Shown: one piece after another, positions 33,271 through 45,904 of the stretch
Numbering within the stretch: the stretch's first letter is position 1
How the letters are laid out: each line of letters starts with the position of its first letter
NCBI GenBank assembly: GCA_949775045.1
Contig: OX459108.1
Location: 1,298,623 to 1,362,622, forward strand
Direction of reading: 5' to 3'
From: Metridium senile
Taxonomy: Eukaryota > Cnidaria > Anthozoa > Actiniaria > Metridiidae
DNA: 64,000 bases
The notes under the pieces: generated by a model
What the model was told of the DNA's origin: nothing
Seen by the model: the letters and a program-made list of their open reading frames with translations, nothing else
Databases searched by the model: none
Position numbers and translations under genes: made by a program

Positions 33271-34546
33271 GTGATAATGATGAAGATCAGTGAGGATGGG
33301 AAATTAATATCAACATCATCAACAGCAACTTTATATTCGCCAACATCATTATTATTATCAGCACTATCATTATCATTATCATAATTATCGTCAACATTAT
33401 CATTATTATTACCATGCATAATTATTGACCTTTAAAATGCCATTAGTTCTAATGTGCTGTTCCATTGTTACAGAGGCAGCAGCCGATACCAGTTCTCCCA
33501 CAGAAAAGCCCTCCCCGTAAGACCGCTAGTTTTGTGGACACGGGCATCCCTTGTAAATCCCCAGGCTGCCTAAAGTTCGGCACAGCAGAAAACCATGGAC
33601 TATGCTACGTTTGCTTGGAAAAGCAGAAGAGAAAACAAGCTGTACTCGCCAGTTCTTCCACAAGTACAGCTGCTCCGGCCAATGTAGACCGAGAAAGAAT
33701 AAGTCCAGCGCAAAGAACAGTGATTGCGCATGATCCCGTTGCAGTATCGCAACCGCAGGGCAGAGTATTTGGCGCGGGCGCAGGACCGTTTGCCAATCTT
33801 TGTATTCAGGAGGGCTGTAGAATGACGGGAAGCGCGGAGGTTGGGGGCTACTGTTCTAAATGTTTTGAAGATTACACAAAGCAAACTGCTTATTCTGAAC
33901 CAGGTATGCAAATAATTTAGAGCTTTTGAGCAAAGATGTTAAAGTAATCGTACCTATTATCGTGCTTTTCGTAAAAAAAAAATATATATTCTAAAAAAAC
34001 TGCTTCAAAATTAATTAAAACAATTATGGCTGCTTTCTCTGTTGCAACCAACTTTTGTGGTCCACTTTTTTCAATAAACTTCTACGCAGAATAGAAGATA
34101 TATATTATTTTTTACGAAAAGCACGATAATAGGATGTGCGCGATAATAGGTACGACTAACTTACTTTTTGATATAACCTCCATTTTCTTGACAAAAATGA
34201 TGATTGTAAGCACCTCGAATATTCGTGTTTAGATGTATCCCAATAATATCTCAACAATAATCATTTTCTGGACAATAATAGTCATTTTAAACACCTCGGC
34301 CAACATTCATTCTCATTTCAATTTTTCTCATCAGATTTCACATTAAATCAAGAGTTATTGTCTTCACGACAAGGTTCACTCAACGAACCGGTTAGAACTG
34401 GTTTGACCACTTTACCACCAACGTCTCCACGGGCATGCGCAATGCAAGGCTGTAGTAATCAGGTCCAGCCAAGTACCATGAGTCATTGCAGGGAGTGCTT
34501 GGCAAAGCTGTACCCCCACTATACTCGTAATAGCAAAATGGTATGA
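28863..34546 (+). CDS. TNFAIP3: A20-like OTU deubiquitinase / ubiquitin editor with 11 A20 zinc fingers
   Basis: Exons 28863-29274, 29987-31619, 32194-33178, 33474-33903 and 34335-34546 join in frame to 1223 residues (human A20: 790). The family edits ubiquitin chains on NF-kappaB signalling proteins in the cytosol and ends inflammatory signalling. The OTU domain shows GDGNCLMHA (D102, C105) and GYTHGHF (H257), close to human D100/C103/H256, and SLEEIHIFVLANVLRR. Eleven C-x4-C-x(about 11)-C-x2-C fingers start near residues 387, 533, 577, 648, 706, 809, 918, 966, 1037, 1120 and 1188; vertebrate A20 has seven. A Q-rich linker (about 433-532) separates fingers 1 and 2, and APANQH repeats precede finger 4. 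The start is the first ATG after the exon 2 acceptor. Introns hold ATC microsatellites and MITEs. Orthology is inferred from domain order. Confidence 0.9.
29560..29963. repeat. ATC/ACC microsatellite in A20-like intron
   Basis: Runs of CATCAT and CACCAC end about 20 bp before the acceptor of exon 29987-31619. The poly-histidine open frame that continues into the exon is an artefact: the exon's real start is fixed by TTTTTCAG and by similarity to A20. Confidence 0.95.
31709..31923. mobile_element. TA-flanked MITE (CAGTGCGAATCG ends)
   Basis: A 215-bp element with arms of about 70 bp (CAGTGCGAATCG, CCGTGGGCACC, AGAAATCGTTT and complements). TA is on both sides (31707-31708 and 31924-31925). 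It is preceded by a duplicated CTCGAATAAGCG motif (31669-31699). Intronic. Confidence 0.8.
31985..32110. repeat. Dispersed repeat shared with 23380-23470
   Basis: GTTTCTGGTTGAGTGATACTG and the following TAGTCACTAAATA are the inverted copy of sequence at 23380-23470, and run into a monomer resembling the 51-bp minisatellite. Intronic, non-coding. Confidence 0.55.
33185..33270. repeat. GAT microsatellite
   Basis: About 29 GAT repeats beginning six bases after the donor of A20-like exon 32194-33178. The poly-D and poly-M frames are artefacts. Confidence 0.95.
33949..34156. mobile_element. Inverted-repeat MITE in the last A20-like intron
   Basis: Left end CGTACCTATTATCGTGCTTT with inverted partner AAAGCACGATAATAGG, followed by a second CGATAATAGGTACG, so the right end is partly duplicated. 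Intronic. Confidence 0.7.
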
Positions 34547-34577
34547 AGAGAAACCCGTTGTATCTATATTGAACATT

Positions 34578-34839
34578 GTTATATATCTGTCTATTTTACC
34601 GATATAACGAACAACCTCATTGGTCGATAGGTGCTCACGTGATACGTGATCACAACGTGCTATACGTGGTGGGGTGATATTTTTGACCAATCAGAGACAA
34701 GCAGGCCGCTAAAGGACAATCAAAAAGTTTTAGCTATGCGTACTAAAATGGAGCCCGAAGCAAAGAAGAGAAGATTTTGCAGTCTTTCTAGTGAGGAAAT
34801 ACAAGGCCTTCTTGACAATAAAATAGACAGCTATATAAC
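34578..34839. mobile_element. MITE carrying a short coding remnant
   Basis: Inverted ends GTTATATATCTGTCTATTTT and AAAATAGACAGCTATATAAC. Inside, on the + strand, a short frame reads MEPEAKKRRF then SLSSEEIQGLLDNK, reminiscent from memory of the start of recombinase-like (DUF3504-type) repeat proteins. Only about 37 relevant codons remain. It may be an element that captured or kept the first exon of its parent. Confidence 0.5.
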
Positions 34840-35004
34840 AGACAGTTAGTGACTAATTCATTAAGTGTATAATATAGCTTGAGAAAAAAGCAACTCACCC
34901 ATAATGGGTTTAAAAACTTAAAGTTTAGATAAAAAGGGAGGATTTTTTTTTGTGAACAATCTCAACAAAGGGCTAATAAAATCGTAGATATTTTGAACTC
35001 ATTA
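34840..35004. other. Spacer between the MITE and the tandem array
   Basis: A short AT-rich stretch with no gene seen. AATAAA at 34976-34981 might be a distal polyadenylation signal for the A20-like gene; this is weak. Confidence 0.3.
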
Positions 35005-35229
35005 TTAAAAGAGAGCTAATAAAACAATAGAGTAATAACACTAGTTTGTGCTACTTATGCTCCATGCTTTTAGTGTTTGTACTCTAGAATAAAATAGAGA
35101 TAACACTATTTAGTACTAATTATGCTGCATGCTTTTAATGTTTGTACTCTAGAAAACAATAGAAATAACACTATTTAGTACTATTTAGAGCTAATCAGTA
35201 TGTTTTTAGAGTACGAACAATATAGAGTG

Positions 35230-35360
35230 GTTCTCGTTAACCCGTGAAACACTCTTTAGTGTATCATTCTTTAATGTACCCTAATTCCATTGTGTTCTTT
35301 TGTTGTTATTGGACTATCACACTTTAACTAATACACTTTGTTTCGCGGGTTAGTGAGAAC
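35230..35360. mobile_element. Hairpin repeat in array unit (first copy)
   Basis: Arms GTTCTCGTTAACCCGTGAAA and the degenerate inverted partner TTTCGCGGGTTAGTGAGAAC. It recurs in every unit, and a diverged half lies at 28611-28670 outside the array. Confidence 0.7.
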
Positions 35361-36332
35361 AAGTCTAAACGTGTGCAAAACTTTGTACAATCACAATTTG
35401 CAATCGGATGGATATGCTAAATGAAAAGCACCTCCGATCGAATACTATATTATCAAAACTGTATTAAAACACCTTATATTACATTGACCTTTATAGTGGA
35501 AAAATATAGAATTACATTTCATTCGTTAGATTTGAAATAGCATAGCTTTATTTATTCAAAGTAGCTAGATTCATTGCTTGCTGTTACATAGGCTAATAGA
35601 GTTATATTTCAAAAACGTTTTCCAAGGTTTGTCGTAGATTGCTAAACCCCGACAGATCTGAACTATCGTCGTCAAATTTTTTAATTGTGCAAAATAAGAA
35701 TATTCAATTCCTGAGTTGTTTGTTGTGAAAAAGCTTTTTTTGCTGAAGTCAATATTTAATTTTTTTAATAATTATTTGAAGTTGATATTTTTAATTTGAC
35801 GCTGTGAAAAGCAAAATTCCATCGTGCAAGTCCGCCTACTACAGACTGCGCAGAATATCGAGAAGCGCAGCTGTAATTAGCGAACGCGAAAATGCTGAAT
35901 TCCATCGTGCAACACCGCCTACAACCAGAATATCTTCGCAGAATATCAAGATTTGTCGCTTTAGTTAGAATAATTCATTAGTTTTTGATAACTTATTTGT
36001 TCTAGATTTAAAACTCGTTAAAAAGATATTTGATAAACTTTCTAAGTTGCAATTCGGTCTTACGGGGTATATTTCCTGCGATAATCCTTAAAAAACGTTT
36101 GTTAAACTAGTTGTAAGCAAATATATTGATGCGATTATATTGTATTTTAATTGTAATATAATAAAAGGCAATTCAAATTCAGTGTTTTTGAGTTTTGACT
36201 AGGCTGTCAAAGGCGTTATGGGAAAGAACGAGGGAAGATTGAACACACTTATTTCAAAAATCGTTGTCGTAGCTTAAAAGCAACAAGCATCAAGCTAAGA
36301 CCGTGATGAATGCCGTTTTTGAGCTGGTAATA

Positions 36333-36603
36333 CACCTATTTCAAAAATCGTTGTTGCAAACAAAGACACAGTCCACACTCTGAAGCCTGCAAAGGATGTC
36401 GGTATTTCTTCTATTGTTATCGATTTATTGCGTATTTGTGTTATATGACCATAACAAGTTGTTGCAGTGGTAGTTGATTGAACACATATTTCTTTATATA
36501 ACGCGCAATAAATCACAATTTATGTTCATATTACCGACATCCCTTGCAGGCTTCAGAGTGTTGTCTGTAGCTTCGGCAGCGACAACGATTTTTGAAATAG
36601 GTG
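36333..36603. mobile_element. TA-flanked MITE in array unit (first copy)
   Basis: Perfect inverted ends CACCTATTTCAAAAATCGTT with TA on each side (36331-36332 and 36604-36605). An extra stray end (CTTATTTCAAAAATCGTTGT) lies about 90 bp upstream. Older relatives are at 9891-10186 and 15599-15795. The two open frames of 73 and 107 codons repeated in every unit lie in or around this element and are not genes. Confidence 0.8.
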
Positions 36604-36675
36604 TATATCGAAATTTCACTTATTCAGTTAACAAAACTGATGGTGATACATTAACAAGCACTCGAAAATACTCAA

Positions 36676-36771
36676 GGCCCGTGCAAACGCACGCAACAAC
36701 ATCCAACATTGTTGGGCACAACATTGTTGCGTGTTGTCGGCCAACAATGTTGCGTGCGTCTGCACGGGCCT
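36676..36771. mobile_element. GGCCCGTGCA hairpin MITE in array unit (first copy)
   Basis: About 96 bp; ends GGCCCGTGCAAACGCACGCA and its complement, with CCAACATTGTTGG palindromes inside. Present in all eight units. Similar sequences are, from memory, common in anthozoan genomes. Confidence 0.75.
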
Positions 36772-37395
36772 ACATATTTTGTTCACGTTACAAGTGAAAA
36801 ACCAGAATTCATTTGGGTCTTGTCTTGATGGTTGTTGTTAATTAAACAGAAAAATGAGTCAATTATTTCCTAACAAACACGTGATATATATATTTCCATA
36901 AACGTTTATTGCAAAATGCCATTTTCTTATCGTATAACTTTTATAAAGTTCTATTGTAAACTACAATTTATTAATTTATTAATAGAGTGCAAACAATATA
37001 TCCTTGAAACACGATAATACCAAATAGTACAAAATAGTGTACAATTGAAAACACTAGAATAAGCATAGAATTGCACTACTCACGAATGCCTTTTTGCTCT
37101 CTACCAAATTATATATAAATACTTTTGTATTTGTATTGCTCGTTATTTAAGCAATCAATTACTGTAATTTATCAATAATTATCCGTTCATATTAATATGA
37201 TATTAATGGTATATTTTAATATAAATATAGTAGTTTAGCGTAAATTACGCCGTTGATTATAGAACATCCCACAACGCGCTAATTCGATCGAGAACCAATA
37301 TTCGATAATCAACCACGCGTGACCCATGCTCACCTACCGGCATGCTTTGCATTGCAATGTTATTATTTATTTATCATTAATATTAAATTACGCAC

Positions 37396-38628
37396 TTATT
37401 GAGGGGACCAGTCCAAGCATCGTAGCTTTGCCTCGTCATTTCTTGCGTTGACGTTACTAGGTTTCATGGGCTTGCCGTTGTCGCCAAAAGCAAGGTAATA
37501 CTTGGTAGAAGCAGTGCTGTAGAGTTGGTATGTCGAATACACACTGGTTGATGTTAAAGGTGTCTTGATGAATACAATCTCAGGATCTGATGTCAGCACT
37601 TCATGCATTGTTCGGTACTTGTTGGGTGGCTTGGAACATGTCTAGAAATGAAGTATTTTAGTATAAAATTTGCAGCTGCTGGTTATTGGACTAAAAAGTC
37701 CAAAAATCGATGTCAATTCCAAATAAGGTGTTGTAAGAGAAACTGCTGCTGTTTCGAACTACCGATGGCTCAAGGTTTGCAGATTTTAGCTCGTTCAATT
37801 CCGAGTCAACACTTTGACCGTGAACGGAGCTAAAATCCAGTTTGTAAGTGCTTTTTTCGGTCATTTGCTACTACAAGAGCCCCTAGTCATGCATCATTAA
37901 GTTTGTCTAGGTGGTGGAGACGCTCTTTTGGACGAATTCAAAGGTGGAAGGCGATTTTACAAAGAAAATAGCGCCAGTCGTAATGTCCATTGACAATGGC
38001 GTCGTTGGAGTAAAATCGCTTTCCTGGTCGTCTTGCGGTAGATACCAGAACCAACCAAGGCAATTTTAGTGAGTTTCGCCTTGAAAAGATGGCAATGGTT
38101 GCAATTTTTGTCTGGTTGGAGCGGGTGACTGGGCACTTCTAAAAAATCCCTAAAGAATTGAGGTCTGGGCCATGTGCTGTGTAAAATTTGCATAATTACC
38201 CACAATGCTTTTCGTTATTAAATGGAGAAACGAGTTTTGTGTTAGTATGCTAAATAAAAAGGGCTGCTGTGCCACTCGTAGAAGATGTTTGATCATAAAA
38301 AGTTAAGAAATCAAAAGAACTGGGGCTGATGTATTCTGAGAATGCCGTGGTTTGATTTGTAAATGATATTATTTGCATTCAAATCAGAGATGAAAAATGA
38401 CGTTTACCGTGGTTGGTCTATTTCGCAAAAACGCACATTTTATCGTTCACCTTAACACAAAGGACTCTATATTTTACAAATTCGGATCTCAGATGATCAA
38501 TTTAGTGTTAGATGTTGTAGAACTTACCAGGCAACACAGATAATTACATTTCAGAGCCATGACTTTCAAAGCGAGAGAGCTAGAATTTTTGAAGTCATGG
38601 TTCGATATCGAACCATAAATTGCAAAGG
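37396..38628 (-). CDS. FGF-like C-terminal gene fragment, unit 1
   Basis: Two minus-strand exons, 38528-38628 (101 nt) and 37396-37641 (246 nt including TAA), join in phase 0. The first has an acceptor after GATGCCAG and a donor CTG/GTAAGT and encodes LALKVMALKCNYLCCL. The second follows TTTCTAG and encodes CSKPPNKYRT, DPEIVFIKT, YSTYQLY and KYYLAFGDNGKPMKPS. The order V/MALK, YLCC, D-x-IVF, YSTY, KYYLAF-x-NGKP matches the second half of FGF beta-trefoils; the 101-nt exon is near the usual 104 nt. FGFs are secreted receptor ligands. The usual FGF cysteine is I here, and no first exon or signal peptide is found. Another beta-trefoil cytokine is possible. Confidence 0.55.
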
Positions 38629-41033
38629 CTGGCATCAAAGGGTTAAAAGAGAGCTAATATAACAATAGAGTAATAACAATAGTTTGTGCTACTTATACTC
38701 CATGCTTTTAGTGTTTGTACTCTAGAATACAATAGAGATAACACTATTTAGTACTAATTATGCTGCATGCTTTTAATGTTTGTACTCTAGAAAACAATAG
38801 AAATAACACTATTTAGTACTATTTAGAGCTAATCAGTATGTTTTTAGAGTACGAACAATATAGAGTGGTTCTCGTTAACCCGTGAAACACTCTTTAGTGT
38901 ATCATTCTTTAATGTACCTTAATTCCATTGTGTTCTTTTGTTGTTATTTGACTATCACACTTTAACTAATACACTTTGTTTCGCGGGTTAGTGAGAACAA
39001 GTCTAAACGTGTGCAAAACTTTGTACAATCACAATTTGCAATCGGATGGATATGCTAAATGAAAAGCACCTCCGATCGAATACTATATTATCAAAACTGT
39101 ATTAAAACACCTTATATTACATTGACCTTTATAGTGGAAAAATATAGAATTACATTTCATTCGTTAGATTTGAAATAGCATAGCTTTATTTATTCAAAGT
39201 AGCTAGATTCATTGCTTGCTGTTACATAGGCTAATAGAGTTATATTTCAAAAACGTTTTCCAAGGTTTGTCGTAGATTGCTAAACCCCGACAGATCTGAA
39301 CTATCGTCGTCAAATTTTTTAATTGTGCAAAATAAGAATATTCAATTCCTGAGTTGTTTGTTGTGAAAAAGCTTTTTTTGCTGAAGTCAATATTTAATTT
39401 TTTTAATAATTATTTGAAGTTGATATTTTTAATTTGACGCTGTGAAAAGCAAAATTCCATCGTGCAAGTCCGCCTACTACAGACTGCGCAGAATATCGAG
39501 AAGCGCAGCTGTAATTAGCGAACGCGAAAATGCTGAATTCCATCGTGCAACACCGCCTACAACCAGAATATCTTCGCAGAATATCAAGATTTGTCGCTTT
39601 AGTTAGAATAATTCATTAGTTTTTGATAACTTATTTGTTCTAGATTTAAAACTCGTTAAAAAGATATTTGATAAACTTTCTAAGTTGCAATTCGGTCTTA
39701 CGGGGTATATTTCCTGCGATAATCCTTAAAAAACGTTTGTTAAACTAGTTGTAAGCAAATATATTGATGCGATTATATTGTATTTTAATTGTAATATAAT
39801 AAAAGGCAATTCAAATTCAGTGTTTTTGAGTTTTGACTAGGCTGTCAAAGGCGTTATGGGAAAGAACGAGGGAAGATTGAACACACTTATTTCAAAAATC
39901 GTTGTCGTAGCTTAAAAGCAACAAGCATCAAGCTAAGACCGTGATGAATGCCGTTTTTGAGCTGGTAATACACCTATTTCAAAAATCGTTGTTGCAAACA
40001 AAGACACAGTCCACACTCTGAAGCCTGCAAAGGATGTCGGTATTTCTTCTATTGTTATCGATTTATTGCGTATTTGTGTTATATGACCATAACAAGTTGT
40101 TGCAGTGGTAGTTGATTGAACACATATTTCTTTATATAACGCGCAATAAATCACAATTTATGTTCATATTACCGACATCCCTTGCAGGCTTCAGAGTGTT
40201 GTCTGTAGCTTCGGCAGCGACAACGATTTTTGAAATAGGTGTATATCGAAATTTCACTTATTCAGTTAACAAAACTGATGGTGATACATTAACAAGCACT
40301 CGAAAATACTCAAGGCCCGTGCAAACGCACGCAACAACATCCAACATTGTTGGGCACAACATTGTTGCGTGTTGTCGGCCAACAATGTTGCGTGCGTCTG
40401 CACGGGCCTACATATTTTGTTCACGTTACAAGTGAAAAACCAGAATTCATTTGGGTCTTGTCTTGATGGTTGTTGTTAATTAAACAGAAAAATGAGTCAA
40501 TTATTTCCTAACAAACACGTGATATATATATTTCCATAAACGTTTATTGCAAAATGCCATTTTCTTATCGTATAACTTTTATAAAGTTCTATTGTAAACT
40601 ACAATTTATTAATTTATTAATAGAGTGCAAACAATATATCCTTGAAACACGATAATACCAAATAGTACAAAATAGTGTACAATTGAAAACACTAGAATAA
40701 GCATAGAATTGCACTACTCACGAATGCCTTTTTGCTCTCTACCAAATTATATATAAATACTTTTGTATTTGTATTGCTCGTTATTTAAGCAATCAATTAC
40801 TGTAATTTATCAATAATTATCCGTTCATATTAATATGATATTAATGGTATATTTTAATATAAATATAGTAGTTTAGCGTAAATTACGCCGTTGATTATAG
40901 AACATCCCACAACGCGCTAATTCGATCGAGAACCAATATTCGATAATCAACCACGCGTGACCCATGCTCACCTACCGGCATGCTTTGCATTGCAATGTTA
41001 TTATTTATTTATCATTAATATTAAATTACGCAC

Positions 41034-42266
41034 TTATTGAGGGGACCAGTCCAAGCATCGTAGCTTTGCCTCGTCATTTCTTGCGTTGACGTTACTAGGT
41101 TTCATGGGCTTGCCGTTGTCGCCAAAAGCAAGGTAATACTTGGTAGAAGCAGTGCTGTAGAGTTGGTATGTCGAATACACACTGGTTGATGTTAAAGGTG
41201 TCTTGATGAATACAATCTCAGGATCTGATGTCAGCACTTCATGCATTGTTCGGTACTTGTTGGGTGGCTTGGAACATGTCTAGAAATGAAGTATTTTAGT
41301 ATAAAATTTGCAGCTGCTGGTTATTGGACTAAAAAGTCCAAAAATCGATGTCAATTCCAAATAAGGTGTTGTAAGAGAAACTGCTGCTGTTTCGAACTAC
41401 CGATGGCTCAAGGTTTGCAGATTTTAGCTCGTTCAATTCCGAGTCAACACTTTGACCGTGAACGGAGCTAAAATCCAGTTTGTAAGTGCTTTTTTCGGTC
41501 ATTTGCTACTACAAGAGCCCCTAGTCATGCATCATTAAGTTTGTCTAGGTGGTGGAGACGCTCTTTTGGACGAATTCAAAGGTGGAAGGCGATTTTACAA
41601 AGAAAATAGCGCCAGTCGTAATGTCCATTGACAATGGCGTCGTTGGAGTAAAATCGCTTTCCTGGTCGTCTTGCGGTAGATACCAGAACCAACCAAGGCA
41701 ATTTTAGTGAGTTTCGCCTTGAAAAGATGGCAATGGTTGCAATTTTTGTCTGGTTGGAGCGGGTGACTGGGCACTTCTAAAAAATCCCTAAAGAATTGAG
41801 GTCTGGGCCATGTGCTGTGTAAAATTTGCATAATTACCCACAATGCTTTTCGTTATTAAATGGAGAAACGAGTTTTGTGTTAGTATGCTAAATAAAAAGG
41901 GCTGCTGTGCCACTCGTAGAAGATGTTTGATCATAAAAAGTTAAGAAATCAAAAGAACTGGGGCTGATGTATTCTGAGAATGCCGTGGTTTGATTTGTAA
42001 ATGATATTATTTGCATTCAAATCAGAGATGAAAAATGACGTTTACCGTGGTTGGTCTATTTCGCAAAAACGCACATTTTATCGTTCACCTTAACACAAAG
42101 GACTCTATATTTTACAAATTCGGATCTCAGATGATCAATTTAGTGTTAGATGTTGTAGAACTTACCAGGCAACACAGATAATTACATTTCAGAGCCATGA
42201 CTTTCAAAGCGAGAGAGCTAGAATTTTTGAAGTCATGGTTCGATATCGAACCATAAATTGCAAAGG
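41034..42266 (-). CDS. FGF-like C-terminal gene fragment, unit 2
   Basis: Exons 42166-42266 and 41034-41279; no difference from unit 1 was seen in coding sequence. Confidence 0.5.
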
Positions 42267-44671
42267 CTGGCATCAAAGGGTTAAAAGAGAGCTAATATAA
42301 CAATAGAGTAATAACAATAGTTTGTGCTACTTATACTCCATGCTTTTAGTGTTTGTACTCTAGAATACAATAGAGATAACACTATTTAGTACTAATTATG
42401 CTGCATGCTTTTAATGTTTGTACTCTAGAAAACAATAGAAATAACACTATTTAGTACTATTTAGAGCTAATCAGTATGTTTTTAGAGTACGAACAATATA
42501 GAGTGGTTCTCGTTAACCCGTGAAACACTCTTTAGTGTATCATTCTTTAATGTACCTTAATTCCATTGTGTTCTTTTGTTGTTATTTGACTATCACACTT
42601 TAACTAATACACTTTGTTTCGCGGGTTAGTGAGAACAAGTCTAAACGTGTGCAAAACTTTGTACAATCACAATTTGCAATCGGATGGATATGCTAAATGA
42701 AAAGCACCTCCGATCGAATACTATATTATCAAAACTGTATTAAAACACCTTATATTACATTGACCTTTATAGTGGAAAAATATAGAATTACATTTCATTC
42801 GTTAGATTTGAAATAGCATAGCTTTATTTATTCAAAGTAGCTAGATTCATTGCTTGCTGTTACATAGGCTAATAGAGTTATATTTCAAAAACGTTTTCCA
42901 AGGTTTGTCGTAGATTGCTAAACCCCGACAGATCTGAACTATCGTCGTCAAATTTTTTAATTGTGCAAAATAAGAATATTCAATTCCTGAGTTGTTTGTT
43001 GTGAAAAAGCTTTTTTTGCTGAAGTCAATATTTAATTTTTTTAATAATTATTTGAAGTTGATATTTTTAATTTGACGCTGTGAAAAGCAAAATTCCATCG
43101 TGCAAGTCCGCCTACTACAGACTGCGCAGAATATCGAGAAGCGCAGCTGTAATTAGCGAACGCGAAAATGCTGAATTCCATCGTGCAACACCGCCTACAA
43201 CCAGAATATCTTCGCAGAATATCAAGATTTGTCGCTTTAGTTAGAATAATTCATTAGTTTTTGATAACTTATTTGTTCTAGATTTAAAACTCGTTAAAAA
43301 GATATTTGATAAACTTTCTAAGTTGCAATTCGGTCTTACGGGGTATATTTCCTGCGATAATCCTTAAAAAACGTTTGTTAAACTAGTTGTAAGCAAATAT
43401 ATTGATGCGATTATATTGTATTTTAATTGTAATATAATAAAAGGCAATTCAAATTCAGTGTTTTTGAGTTTTGACTAGGCTGTCAAAGGCGTTATGGGAA
43501 AGAACGAGGGAAGATTGAACACACTTATTTCAAAAATCGTTGTCGTAGCTTAAAAGCAACAAGCATCAAGCTAAGACCGTGATGAATGCCGTTTTTGAGC
43601 TGGTAATACACCTATTTCAAAAATCGTTGTTGCAAACAAAGACACAGTCCACACTCTGAAGCCTGCAAAGGATGTCGGTATTTCTTCTATTGTTATCGAT
43701 TTATTGCGTATTTGTGTTATATGACCATAACAAGTTGTTGCAGTGGTAGTTGATTGAACACATATTTCTTTATATAACGCGCAATAAATCACAATTTATG
43801 TTCATATTACCGACATCCCTTGCAGGCTTCAGAGTGTTGTCTGTAGCTTCGGCAGCGACAACGATTTTTGAAATAGGTGTATATCGAAATTTCACTTATT
43901 CAGTTAACAAAACTGATGGTGATACATTAACAAGCACTCGAAAATACTCAAGGCCCGTGCAAACGCACGCAACAACATCCAACATTGTTGGGCACAACAT
44001 TGTTGCGTGTTGTCGGCCAACAATGTTGCGTGCGTCTGCACGGGCCTACATATTTTGTTCACGTTACAAGTGAAAAACCAGAATTCATTTGGGTCTTGTC
44101 TTGATGGTTGTTGTTAATTAAACAGAAAAATGAGTCAATTATTTCCTAACAAACACGTGATATATATATTTCCATAAACGTTTATTGCAAAATGCCATTT
44201 TCTTATCGTATAACTTTTATAAAGTTCTATTGTAAACTACAATTTATTAATTTATTAATAGAGTGCAAACAATATATCCTTGAAACACGATAATACCAAA
44301 TAGTACAAAATAGTGTACAATTGAAAACACTAGAATAAGCATAGAATTGCACTACTCACGAATGCCTTTTTGCTCTCTACCAAATTATATATAAATACTT
44401 TTGTATTTGTATTGCTCGTTATTTAAGCAATCAATTACTGTAATTTATCAATAATTATCCGTTCATATTAATATGATATTAATGGTATATTTTAATATAA
44501 ATATAGTAGTTTAGCGTAAATTACGCCGTTGATTATAGAACATCCCACAACGCGCTAATTCGATCGAGAACCAATATTCGATAATCAACCACGCGTGACC
44601 CATGCTCACCTACCGGCATGCTTTGCATTGCAATGTTATTATTTATTTATCATTAATATTAAATTACGCAC

Positions 44672-45904
44672 TTATTGAGGGGACCAGTCCAAGCATCGTA
44701 GCTTTGCCTCGTCATTTCTTGCGTTGACGTTACTAGGTTTCATGGGCTTGCCGTTGTCGCCAAAAGCAAGGTAATACTTGGTAGAAGCAGTGCTGTAGAG
44801 TTGGTATGTCGAATACACACTGGTTGATGTTAAAGGTGTCTTGATGAATACAATCTCAGGATCTGATGTCAGCACTTCATGCATTGTTCGGTACTTGTTG
44901 GGTGGCTTGGAACATGTCTAGAAATGAAGTATTTTAGTATAAAATTTGCAGCTGCTGGTTATTGGACTAAAAAGTCCAAAAATCGATGTCAATTCCAAAT
45001 AAGGTGTTGTAAGAGAAACTGCTGCTGTTTCGAACTACCGATGGCTCAAGGTTTGCAGATTTTAGCTCGTTCAATTCCGAGTCAACACTTTGACCGTGAA
45101 CGGAGCTAAAATCCAGTTTGTAAGTGCTTTTTTCGGTCATTTGCTACTACAAGAGCCCCTAGTCATGCATCATTAAGTTTGTCTAGGTGGTGGAGACGCT
45201 CTTTTGGACGAATTCAAAGGTGGAAGGCGATTTTACAAAGAAAATAGCGCCAGTCGTAATGTCCATTGACAATGGCGTCGTTGGAGTAAAATCGCTTTCC
45301 TGGTCGTCTTGCGGTAGATACCAGAACCAACCAAGGCAATTTTAGTGAGTTTCGCCTTGAAAAGATGGCAATGGTTGCAATTTTTGTCTGGTTGGAGCGG
45401 GTGACTGGGCACTTCTAAAAAATCCCTAAAGAATTGAGGTCTGGGCCATGTGCTGTGTAAAATTTGCATAATTACCCACAATGCTTTTCGTTATTAAATG
45501 GAGAAACGAGTTTTGTGTTAGTATGCTAAATAAAAAGGGCTGCTGTGCCACTCGTAGAAGATGTTTGATCATAAAAAGTTAAGAAATCAAAAGAACTGGG
45601 GCTGATGTATTCTGAGAATGCCGTGGTTTGATTTGTAAATGATATTATTTGCATTCAAATCAGAGATGAAAAATGACGTTTACCGTGGTTGGTCTATTTC
45701 GCAAAAACGCACATTTTATCGTTCACCTTAACACAAAGGACTCTATATTTTACAAATTCGGATCTCAGATGATCAATTTAGTGTTAGATGTTGTAGAACT
45801 TACCAGGCAACACAGATAATTACATTTCAGAGCCATGACTTTCAAAGCGAGAGAGCTAGAATTTTTGAAGTCATGGTTCGATATCGAACCATAAATTGCA
45901 AAGG
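44672..45904 (-). CDS. FGF-like C-terminal gene fragment, unit 3
   Basis: Exons 45804-45904 and 44672-44917; coding sequence as in unit 1. Confidence 0.5.

Noticed and set aside
36295..36797. 73- and 107-codon frames repeated in every array unit
   Set aside because: They overlap inverted-repeat MITEs (36333-36603 and 36676-36771) and have no protein-like features.
37603..37833. 76-codon + strand frame in each unit
   Set aside because: Antisense to the FGF-like exon and its acceptor; no recognisable domain.
37957..38205. 82-codon minus-strand frame in each unit as an extra FGF exon
   Set aside because: Other frames are also open there, it has no FGF-like pattern, and it lies in the intron between the two FGF-like exons.
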